Shown piece by piece: positions 1 through 6,993 of a DNA stretch of 22,251 bases; position 1 is the first letter of the stretch; each line of letters begins with the position of its first letter. Where the stretch lies: assembly GCF_946482605.1 (NCBI RefSeq), contig NZ_CAMLSE010000063.1, positions 1-22,251 of the forward strand, written 5' to 3'. The notes beneath the pieces were generated by a model. The model searched no databases. It was given only the letters and a program-made list of their open reading frames with translations, and had not been told where the DNA came from. This stretch comes from an uncultured Dyadobacter sp. GTDB lineage: Bacteria > Bacteroidota > Bacteroidia > Cytophagales > Spirosomataceae. The translations under genes and the position numbers were made by a program.

Positions 1-1
1 T

Positions 2-613
2 GTCGGGCATGGAACGAGAAAAAAACTGGCGCCGGTGGCACTGATAGCGGCTATGTTGATAAACCTCGTAATCCTGCACAGCAATTTCGCGGACGCGGTC
101 AATAACAGGCGGGTAGCGATCGCGCAGGAGTTCAATGCCCGTTACAATGCGGATTGGTTGGGAATCCGCATGTTTTCAATGGATCAGCAGCATTTTGAAA
201 AAATACGGTCTTACTACCATTCCGAAGATCCTGTTGCAGAGAGCTGGCAGCCGCGAAATGGCAGTGATTCGATTCGTTGCGACAGTACCTATGTGCCGGA
301 TGAAGTCGCATTGACCGGCGATCACATCGTTGTGGGCTTCCACAGGGACTTTTTCAATGCACAAAAAGACTATTCTGATGGAGCTTATGTGATTATGAAG
401 TCGTCGAACCACGTGTATGTGGCACCTCCCAATCAGGTTGCGGTACCGCTGCGGACCACGCTCCGGCGGCTTATGTATTTCAACAGGGGAATCTATGCCG
501 GATTTCACAGAGCCACGATCGAGCCGGGTAGTTACCGCATTTATCTTCTGGTGAGGCAAAATGGCCGCAACCGTATTTACTGTACCGGTAAGACCTGGGA
601 GGAAAAGGAATAG
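2..613 (+). CDS. 3' part of an unrecognised membrane-anchored protein (5' end outside window)
   Basis: The reading frame is open from base 2 to the TAG at 611-613, so the gene probably begins before the window. A GTG at 35 and an ATG at 50 are possible internal starts. The first visible residues are basic (RKK) and lead into a hydrophobic stretch (about 20 residues ending at ILHSNFADAV), which looks like a final transmembrane helix or a signal anchor. The remaining ~170 residues are soluble, rich in Tyr, Arg and Asp, and end in a beta-rich segment (GSYRIYLLVRQNGRNRIYC). I do not recognise a family. The layout, a last helix followed by an extracytoplasmic tail, would suit the C-terminus of a polytopic GT-C enzyme, but that is only a guess. 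It converges on the PBP4-like gene with a single base between the two stop codons. Confidence 0.6.
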   Translation, partial: VGHGTRKKLAPVALIAAMLINLVILHSNFADAVNNRRVAIAQEFNARYNADWLGIRMFSMDQQHFEKIRSYYHSEDPVAESWQPRNGSDSIRCDSTYVPDEVALTGDHIVVGFHRDFFNAQKDYSDGAYVIMKSSNHVYVAPPNQVAVPLRTTLRRLMYFNRGIYAGFHRATIEPGSYRIYLLVRQNGRNRIYCTGKTWEEKE

Positions 614-614
614 G

Positions 615-1889
615 TCAAAATTTGTTGTGCACGCCGGTCAGAATGCGTTCTACTTCCTTACGTACATCTGCTGTCGGCTTTGTGAAATTGTTATTCATAA
701 AGCTGAAAACGAGTACTTTGCCTTTTTTTGTAATCATATAGCCACTCAGATTGTAAACGTTGCTGAGACTTCCGGTTTTAGCAAATATGAATGGGGGTTC
801 TTCTTTAAAAATATTTTTCAGTGTACCGGTTTTGCCACCTGCCGGCAATATTTTGAACAATCTTTCCTGAGGTACTTTCTGATGGATTTTTTGGAGCAAT
901 GCAACCATTGTTCTCGGCGTGAACAGGTTGTAACGGCTTAACCCCGACCCATCCTTCCAGACCGGCTTGTCCGGTAGATCTGCCAAGTAGTGCTCAATGG
1001 CGTGTGCAATGGCTTTTTCCGTGTTCAATGGAAGTTTATTGGCGGTAGCATACAGCAGCATGAGCTGCTCGGCAAGCATATTGTCACTAACCTGCATCAT
1101 GCGGGTATACAGGGAATCCGACGGGATACTATTAATGCGTTGCAGCTCGATTTCGAGCGGAATATTAATGAGTTTAATCTCCTTTTTGAGTGTGTCGCTC
1201 AGCAATTGAAGCATGACAGGGTCGGTCATATGAACCGGTACATCCTGTGTGCTTGCTTTTAAACCTGATAATTTGGGATAATGGAAGACGTTTTGCAATT
1301 CTTCCCGCTCGACTCCTGCAACGGCGCTGTCCGAGACCATCGATTTTTGCCAGAATCGCGGACTGGCATTGTACCGCCCGGATCCATTGCCTCTAAAACG
1401 TGCAATGTTGCCGTATACCGGCATGGCGGTCACCTCGGGCTGATAGTAATCGTTATAGTCACTCCACGCCCATCCTGCGCCGAACCGTTTATTTTCGAAA
1501 TGGTAGGGTGTATAAAAAATCTGGTCCTTACGGCCTTTCAGAAAGTCGAAGACCTTACTGTGTGGCAGATCCGGGTGAAGCAGCGAGGGGTCACCTGTCC
1601 CCCGGATGATCAGCAGTTCGCCCCATTCCAGATATTCCAGTCCCGGAATGGAATCGCCCAACGCCGATAGTCCGGCATAAAAGCTGAATAATTTGGTGTT
1701 GGAAGCAGGGGTAAAATATTTGTTGTCCTGGTAAGACGCCAGAGGTTTCGCTTCATTCAGCCGAGCAATAGAGACGCCCGTGTGTTGCTGACTTAAAACC
1801 GGTGACCGGTTTATTTCGCGTTTCAGATAATGAGATGCCGAACAGCCTGACAATGCAATGATACTGATGAAGAAGAGCAGCGTGCGCAT
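615..1889 (-). CDS. dacB: PBP4-type D-alanyl-D-alanine carboxypeptidase/endopeptidase (peptidase S13), lipoprotein
   Basis: This is a 424-residue serine peptidase of the penicillin-binding protein 4 family. Such enzymes trim the terminal D-Ala of peptidoglycan stem peptides or cut D-Ala-mDAP cross-links in the periplasm. The three active-site motifs are visible: SxxK at S63-N-T-K66, SxN at S268-D-N270, and K371-T-G373 in the context FAKTGSLSNVYNLSGYM. The family signature DGSGLSRYN comes before the last motif. The N-terminus is a lipoprotein signal with lipobox LSGC (Cys16), so the enzyme is predicted to be membrane-anchored, unlike soluble E. coli DacB. It is somewhat shorter than E. coli DacB (477 aa), consistent with a smaller inserted domain. 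A second KTG (GGKTGTLKN) sits about 20 residues upstream, where relatives have a G-x-DGTL-type turn. A promoter-like sequence lies just upstream at 1918-1947. Confidence 0.9.
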   Translation of the reverse strand: MRTLLFFISIIALSGCSASHYLKREINRSPVLSQQHTGVSIARLNEAKPLASYQDNKYFTPASNTKLFSFYAGLSALGDSIPGLEYLEWGELLIIRGTGDPSLLHPDLPHSKVFDFLKGRKDQIFYTPYHFENKRFGAGWAWSDYNDYYQPEVTAMPVYGNIARFRGNGSGRYNASPRFWQKSMVSDSAVAGVEREELQNVFHYPKLSGLKASTQDVPVHMTDPVMLQLLSDTLKKEIKLINIPLEIELQRINSIPSDSLYTRMMQVSDNMLAEQLMLLYATANKLPLNTEKAIAHAIEHYLADLPDKPVWKDGSGLSRYNLFTPRTMVALLQKIHQKVPQERLFKILPAGGKTGTLKNIFKEEPPFIFAKTGSLSNVYNLSGYMITKKGKVLVFSFMNNNFTKPTADVRKEVERILTGVHNKF

Positions 1890-1917
1890 GGAAATGGGTT
1901 AAATTGAACTCTTAAAA

Positions 1918-1947
1918 CAAAGGTAATATTTTCGTCGTATCGGCAAA
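1918..1947 (-). promoter_or_regulatory. Bacteroidota-type promoter for the PBP4-like gene
   Basis: On the minus strand there is a perfect TAnnTTTG box, TACCTTTG (1918-1925), preceded after 18 bp by TTTG (1944-1947). This matches the -33/-7 layout known for the Bacteroidota primary sigma factor. The predicted transcript would start near 1911 and give a leader of about 20 nt to the ATG at 1889. The match is by eye only. Confidence 0.6.
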
Positions 1948-2004
1948 GACGGCGCTCGGGTTGGTTTCGGGTAAATTTTGCGGTATCAACGAGCACGCGA
2001 TCAA

Positions 2005-3489
2005 TCACTTGGCTGGGCTCCTTTTGCGGATAACCAGAAAATACTGCCCCGTTAAAGGTACCAGACTGTCTCGTCGGAGGTCGAATTGCGGCAGGCAGGC
2101 AGAGTCGGCAAAGACATACCGGGCCGAGTCGATTTGCGTGGTAAGCGAGAGGTGATGGTATCGTTGAAAATTGGCGTGAATATCGGCGTGCTGGAATAAG
2201 TCGTGACAAATGCCGATGGTAGAAGCTTTTGGAACAAGGGAAGTCAGTCTTTTAGCATTGGCGACCATGACATCGGGTTGGATGGAGGTTAATTTCTTTG
2301 CCGTTGCCACCCAGCAGCCCAGTGTACCGAGGCATAACAGTGCAATCGTTATTTGTCTTTTTAGGAACATCAGGCCATGCGTCCGTTGCGCCAAAAGCAA
2401 TGCAAACAGCAATGCTACAAACGGCAGTGCCGGTAACAGATAATGCGGGTATTGCTTCACACTTACCAGCATAGGTGCAATGCCTGAAAAGGCCACCAGC
2501 GCAATTAATCGGCTGTTTTTAGAAATGGCGTTGTCATGGGTTACCTTCAATTTGAGACAAAATGAGAGAACATAAGCCGCCGCGAGGGCGAAAAAATGCG
2601 GATACAGGTTTCGGACGAGCTCTGTCACCAAGGTAAAATGAGCGGCCCAGCCGGTGCCAGTTCTCTCCCGCTTTTGCATCAGCGCAAGCAGCACTTGCCC
2701 GTTGAGATAGGTTGCCATGAATTCGCGTGCGGAGGCACTGGCGAGTAGGACGGCGAAGCCTGTCGCCAGGGTAATCGCCATGATTCCGGTGGCTTTCCAG
2801 GCTTTTTGAAAGTTACCAAAGGGGTAAAAAATCGCATAGATGACCGAAAATGCAAGCGGATAGAGTCCTACCGGTCCTTTGGTTAAAAATGCAAGCAACA
2901 CAGCAACTCCCGCCAGGAACGGCCAAAGAAAGCTGCGCACCGAAAGTTTCTCTTCTTTCATGAAAGCAAGCTGGCAATAGCAGGAAACCAGGCAGAAAAG
3001 GCCCATTGTACTGTCCAGAAAGTTATTGGGAATGCTGTACCAGACCGTAACCATACCGTACCAGCACAGCACGGGCAGCCAGCCGAGTGCCAGATATTCG
3101 CTATCCGGACCGAGGAGTTTCCGCCAGAGCTGCACGATCATCAGAATATGGCCGATCAGGACGAGGAGGTTATACAAGTTTTCTACCGTGGGCGTATCGC
3201 CCATTAGTTTGAATAGCAATGCCTGCAAACCAAATTGTAATGGCGGATGACCGGAGAAAAAGGCCGCATTATCATAAGGGAGCCAAAAGGAATGGGCGAA
3301 AAAAGGCCGCCAGAAAGACCCGATCCCTTCCGACATATTTCTGGAAATGGCGGCATAGGTGACGCCATCCATGAACATGGTATCATCGACCGACCGCGGC
3401 AGGAAGGTGATCAGGATGAAACTGAGGGTAAATAACCAGGGTAGCCAGTGCAGGTGTTTGTCGCTTTTGCTCGTACTTAATGTCGTCAT
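2005..3489 (-). CDS. GT-C family membrane glycosyltransferase (PMT/ArnT-like, GT39/GT83 type)
   Basis: This is a polytopic membrane protein of 494 residues with roughly ten hydrophobic segments. The first large loop has acidic residues after TM1 (D35, D36, and D41 in MDGVTYA) and the GHPPLQF motif (H81-P-P-L84), hallmarks of the dolichyl-phosphate-mannose mannosyltransferase/ArnT superfamily. These enzymes move a sugar from a polyprenyl-phosphate donor to a protein, lipid or glycan on the outer face of the inner membrane; the acceptor cannot be told from sequence. The C-terminal ~130 residues form a soluble extracytoplasmic domain. I take the ATG at 3489 as the start; an in-frame TTG at 3510 would add seven residues but has no support. 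The gene is divergent from recQ and about 115 bp upstream of the PBP4-like gene, which has its own promoter. Confidence 0.82.
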   Translation of the reverse strand: MTTLSTSKSDKHLHWLPWLFTLSFILITFLPRSVDDTMFMDGVTYAAISRNMSEGIGSFWRPFFAHSFWLPYDNAAFFSGHPPLQFGLQALLFKLMGDTPTVENLYNLLVLIGHILMIVQLWRKLLGPDSEYLALGWLPVLCWYGMVTVWYSIPNNFLDSTMGLFCLVSCYCQLAFMKEEKLSVRSFLWPFLAGVAVLLAFLTKGPVGLYPLAFSVIYAIFYPFGNFQKAWKATGIMAITLATGFAVLLASASAREFMATYLNGQVLLALMQKRERTGTGWAAHFTLVTELVRNLYPHFFALAAAYVLSFCLKLKVTHDNAISKNSRLIALVAFSGIAPMLVSVKQYPHYLLPALPFVALLFALLLAQRTHGLMFLKRQITIALLCLGTLGCWVATAKKLTSIQPDVMVANAKRLTSLVPKASTIGICHDLFQHADIHANFQRYHHLSLTTQIDSARYVFADSACLPQFDLRRDSLVPLTGQYFLVIRKRSPAK

Positions 3490-3602
3490 GCGGAGTGAAT
3501 TTGCCGCCAATTAACGGTTTTTATGTTTCGAAGAATGAGCCAGCGCGTTTTCTTTTTTATCCAACGTAAGCACGGCTGCTTTCTATAACGCGTCTAATGC
3601 AA

Positions 3603-3610
3603 TTACTTTG
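3603..3610 (+). promoter_or_regulatory. Possible -7 promoter box for recQ
   Basis: TTACTTTG matches the Bacteroidota TAnnTTTG box at seven of eight positions. It lies 35 bp before the recQ ATG, a suitable distance for a short leader. No convincing -33 TTG is seen at the usual spacing. The 156-bp region 3490-3645 separates divergent genes, and no clear box was found for the leftward gene. Confidence 0.35.
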
Positions 3611-3645
3611 TACCTCTATCCGACCACACCGCAAACAGCATTCTG

Positions 3646-5565
3646 ATGACTGATATCAGGTCTGTCCTGAAACAATATTGGGGTTACGACGCATTCAGGC
3701 CTTTTCAGGAGGATGCCATCCAGGCAGTCCTGAATGGCCTGGATACGCTCGTTTTACTGCCGACCGGCGGAGGCAAGTCCATTTGTTTCCAGGTTCCGGT
3801 GATGGCGTCCGAGGGCGTATGCATCGTGGTGACGCCGCTCATTGCCCTGATGAAAGACCAGGTCGAGCAGCTGAAACGCAGGTATATCTCCGCTGCTGCC
3901 ATCCATTCGGGTATGAGCAAAACGGAGATAGACATTACCCTCGACAATTGCATTCACGGAAACACCAAATTTCTGTACGTCTCGCCCGAACGCCTGCGTA
4001 CCGACATCATGATTGCACGTGCAAAGCAGATGAAGGTTTGTCTGCTCGCCATCGATGAGGCGCATTGCATTTCGGCATGGGGTTATGATTTCAGACCCTC
4101 GTATCTGCAAATCGCCGAATTCCGCCAGCTTTTACCGAAGGTTCCGGTCATGGCACTTACCGCGACGGCTACGGAGGAAGTCAGGGCGGATATTCTGGAT
4201 AAGCTGGAAATGCGCAATGCAAGGGTTTTCAAGCAATCGTTTGCACGGGCCAACCTCTCCTACTCGGCATTCGCCGAGGAAAGCAAGGACCGGAAATTAT
4301 TACAGGTTCTTCGTAACGTAATGGGAACGGCCATTGTATACGTTCGCACCCGCAAGCGCACCCGCGACCTGGCCGAGTGGCTATCGCGGCAGGGCATTTC
4401 AGCTACGAGCTATCATGCGGGGTTGCCGTTGAAGGACCGATCGGAGCGGCAAACTGCATGGATACAGAACCGTGTCCGGACGGTTGTTGCCACCAATGCA
4501 TTCGGGATGGGGATCGATAAGCCCGATGTGCGCGCCGTTATCCATTTTGACTTGCCCGATAACCTGGAAGCCTACTATCAGGAGGCCGGCCGGGCGGGCC
4601 GGGACGAAAAAAAGGCCTATGCCGTAGCATTGTTCAACAAGATCGATCTGGAAGAACTTACCGATAGCATCGAAAGGAAGTATCCCCCGACAGAGATGCT
4701 CCGTCGTGTTTACCAGGCGTTGGCGAATTACTACAAGATCGCCATCGGTGCCGGTGAACTGTCCGGCTTTGACTTTGATATACAAGAATTTACGGGAATT
4801 TTCGGACTGCCTGTAAACGAAACGCATTATGCCCTCAAACTGCTGGAAGAGGAAGGTTTTGTGCAGCTAAGCGAGCAGTTCAATGACCTTTCCAAGATCC
4901 ATTTCCTGGTCGATAACCGTCAATTGTACGATTTTCAGATACGCTACCAGGAGCTCGATTCGTTTATCAAACTAATCCTGAGAATGTATGGAGGCGAGTT
5001 ATTCACAGACTACGTACGTATTTCCGAGACGGAACTTTCACAAGTTTTCTTTGCCAGCGTCGCTGAGATCGAACGGAAGCTCCGGTTCCTGGCCGAACGG
5101 GAGGTCATCGACTACGAGCCCAGAAGAGACAAGCCCCAGCTTACGTTCCTGACCCCGAGGTATGATTCTTCTCTGCTGCCGCTGAATGTTTTTGAAATAC
5201 AAAAGAAAAAGGACCGGGACCTCCGGAAAGCACAGGCGGTGATCCGGTATGCCTCTCATACCAAACGTTGCAGGACGTTGCTGCTTCTGGAGTATTTTCA
5301 CGAATTCGATGCGGATGAGTGCGGTGTGTGTGACATATGTATACAAAACAGGAAGCAGGAAGTCGCTGTAAACGCTGGTTTGGCCGATCAGATTACCCAC
5401 TATCTGACCCAGGAAGGCCCGGTGCTGCCGACGCAACTCGGGCGCGTATTTGAAAATGTGCCCGGGGACGATTTTTTAAAAGCATTGCAAGCATTAATCA
5501 ACGAGGAGGCAGTCCATTACAACGATGAGGGATTGCTGACCTTAACTAACAAAACTCAACCTTGA
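3646..5565 (+). CDS. recQ: ATP-dependent DNA helicase, RecQ family (short form without HRDC)
   Basis: This is a superfamily 2 3'-5' DNA helicase of 639 residues for recombination and replication-fork repair. Motif 0 is FRPFQ (17-21), Walker A is LPTGGGKS (38-45, Lys44), Walker B is DEAH (137-140), motif III is LTATAT (171-176) and the arginine-finger motif is QEAGRAGRD (312-320). The zinc-site pattern C542-x16-C559-x2-C562-x2-C565 matches the spacing of the E. coli zinc site. Here it lies about 200 residues after the helicase core rather than directly behind it. The intervening part looks winged-helix-like (FGLPVNETHYALKLLEEEGFVQLS). About 75 residues follow the zinc site and do not resemble an HRDC domain. 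I recall short RecQ paralogues of this size in Bacteroidota, often beside a longer HRDC-bearing copy. The stop codon overlaps the start of the next gene. Confidence 0.93.
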   Translation: MTDIRSVLKQYWGYDAFRPFQEDAIQAVLNGLDTLVLLPTGGGKSICFQVPVMASEGVCIVVTPLIALMKDQVEQLKRRYISAAAIHSGMSKTEIDITLDNCIHGNTKFLYVSPERLRTDIMIARAKQMKVCLLAIDEAHCISAWGYDFRPSYLQIAEFRQLLPKVPVMALTATATEEVRADILDKLEMRNARVFKQSFARANLSYSAFAEESKDRKLLQVLRNVMGTAIVYVRTRKRTRDLAEWLSRQGISATSYHAGLPLKDRSERQTAWIQNRVRTVVATNAFGMGIDKPDVRAVIHFDLPDNLEAYYQEAGRAGRDEKKAYAVALFNKIDLEELTDSIERKYPPTEMLRRVYQALANYYKIAIGAGELSGFDFDIQEFTGIFGLPVNETHYALKLLEEEGFVQLSEQFNDLSKIHFLVDNRQLYDFQIRYQELDSFIKLILRMYGGELFTDYVRISETELSQVFFASVAEIERKLRFLAEREVIDYEPRRDKPQLTFLTPRYDSSLLPLNVFEIQKKKDRDLRKAQAVIRYASHTKRCRTLLLLEYFHEFDADECGVCDICIQNRKQEVAVNAGLADQITHYLTQEGPVLPTQLGRVFENVPGDDFLKALQALINEEAVHYNDEGLLTLTNKTQP

Positions 5566-6992
5566 AAACCTCTTTTCTTACCACAACACTATTGATCCTG
5601 ATTGCCGTGCAATGCGGCTTTGCCCAGCAGATTCCAGGCCTCGAACTTAGTAACTACGGCGGTTTGTACCGGGCAACCAATAACCCTTCGGTGCTCGGGG
5701 GGGCCAGGCACAAATGGCAGCTTAACGTACTCACGCTGGGTGGAAGCATCAAATACCGCTATTTCCGTTTTATTGGCGAAAACTCGTTTTTATACCCGTT
5801 GCTCGCGGCGCATTCGACCAAAGAACTTTACGGCCGGTCACGCACAATGGGTTCGCTTACCTATAAAGATCCCATCTCGGTCGTCGGCGAAATTCGCTGG
5901 CCGTCGGCGATGTTTGCGCTGGGCAAGTACCATGGGATTGCGGTGCAGCTCCGTACGAGAGGTTTTGTTCAGGGGAGAAATATCCCGGGTATCATCGACG
6001 AAATGTATGTAAAAAGGCTCGACACCGGCAGCCTCCCCGCGGTTCAGAATGAGGAATGGGGAAATTTTAGTCTGGTACAGCAAAGCTTTTCGGACGTTAG
6101 TTTTTCCTACGGGGCACAGCTCCTGGATGTAGAAGGACACAAATTCCGCGTCGGGGTTACTCTGAAAAGAGTATTTGGGGCAAGAATCGCATATATGGTC
6201 GGTAATGCGGACCGTTTCAGTGTCGCGCCGGTAAGTGGCGATCCTGAAATCAGCCAACTCCGGATCAATAACCTTTCCTACGAAAGCGGATATAGTACAC
6301 CTAACCGCAAAATGAGTATTGGCAACCTGATGAGTTCCGACAAATATGGTTCGGGGTGGGGCTACGACCTCGGGTTCACCTATGAATTGGGATCGGTGTG
6401 GAACGACCGGAAGGAAGCATATAACGAGAGTCCTGATTATCTGGTGCGAATCGGAGCTTCGTTGACCGACATTGGATCGATCAAATACAAAACAACGGAT
6501 TCAAAAGTGGTCCGGGGAACGGCCAGCGACGTGGTAATAGGACAGAAAGAACTCGAAGCGATCAGTGACCGGGGCGCGGAAGGCTTTATGGGCCTCTTTC
6601 CGGGAGATACCAGCTCAGCTTTCGGGAAAAGTGTGAAGTTGCCGCAAATGATGCACCTAGAAGCAGATATCCAGGTTTTTCACGGCTTCTTTTTAAACCT
6701 GACGCAGCGGAGCCGGTTTAAAACTCGGAGCGGCAACCCATTAGATATATACCAGCCCAATACTTTTATGGTTACGCCACGCTTTGAAGACGAGGATTCG
6801 GGGTTGTCATTTCCGATTTCGTTCATCAAAGGTAACAACCGGCCTTCCATTGGCCTGGCGGGTCATTTCGGCCCGGTTTTCTTGGGATTCAGTAATGTGA
6901 ATGGCCTGATGAAAAGTGGAGGCGCCCGGGGGAGTATGATGTACATCGGGTTTACCGCGTGGAAAGCAAATCGGAAAAAAGACAAGGATTGA
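5562..6992 (+). CDS. DUF5723-like predicted outer-membrane beta-barrel protein
   Basis: This is a 476-residue exported protein starting at a TTG (5562) that overlaps the recQ TGA as TTGA. No other start keeps the signal peptide, because an in-frame stop lies at 5547-5549. The signal peptide is MKTSF...CGFA with predicted cleavage near residue 21. The mature start has the pattern SNYGGLYRATNNPSVLGGARHKWQLNV, split here as SNYGGLYRATNN and RHKWQLNV. It resembles the start of DUF5723 proteins in Bacteroidota, where an NPA(S)-like turn precedes the first strand. The rest is rich in alternating hydrophobic and polar residues, Gly, Tyr and Phe, as expected for a barrel. Function is unknown. The next gene begins 1 nt after the stop, so a recQ-barrel-metallohydrolase transcript is likely. 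Confidence 0.7.
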   Translation: MKTSFLTTTLLILIAVQCGFAQQIPGLELSNYGGLYRATNNPSVLGGARHKWQLNVLTLGGSIKYRYFRFIGENSFLYPLLAAHSTKELYGRSRTMGSLTYKDPISVVGEIRWPSAMFALGKYHGIAVQLRTRGFVQGRNIPGIIDEMYVKRLDTGSLPAVQNEEWGNFSLVQQSFSDVSFSYGAQLLDVEGHKFRVGVTLKRVFGARIAYMVGNADRFSVAPVSGDPEISQLRINNLSYESGYSTPNRKMSIGNLMSSDKYGSGWGYDLGFTYELGSVWNDRKEAYNESPDYLVRIGASLTDIGSIKYKTTDSKVVRGTASDVVIGQKELEAISDRGAEGFMGLFPGDTSSAFGKSVKLPQMMHLEADIQVFHGFFLNLTQRSRFKTRSGNPLDIYQPNTFMVTPRFEDEDSGLSFPISFIKGNNRPSIGLAGHFGPVFLGFSNVNGLMKSGGARGSMMYIGFTAWKANRKKDKD

Positions 6993-6993
6993 T

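Noticed and set aside
561..941. 126-codon open frame on the plus strand past the first gene
   Set aside because: It runs antisense over the C-terminal catalytic region (KTG motif) of the PBP4-like gene and lacks any protein-like features.
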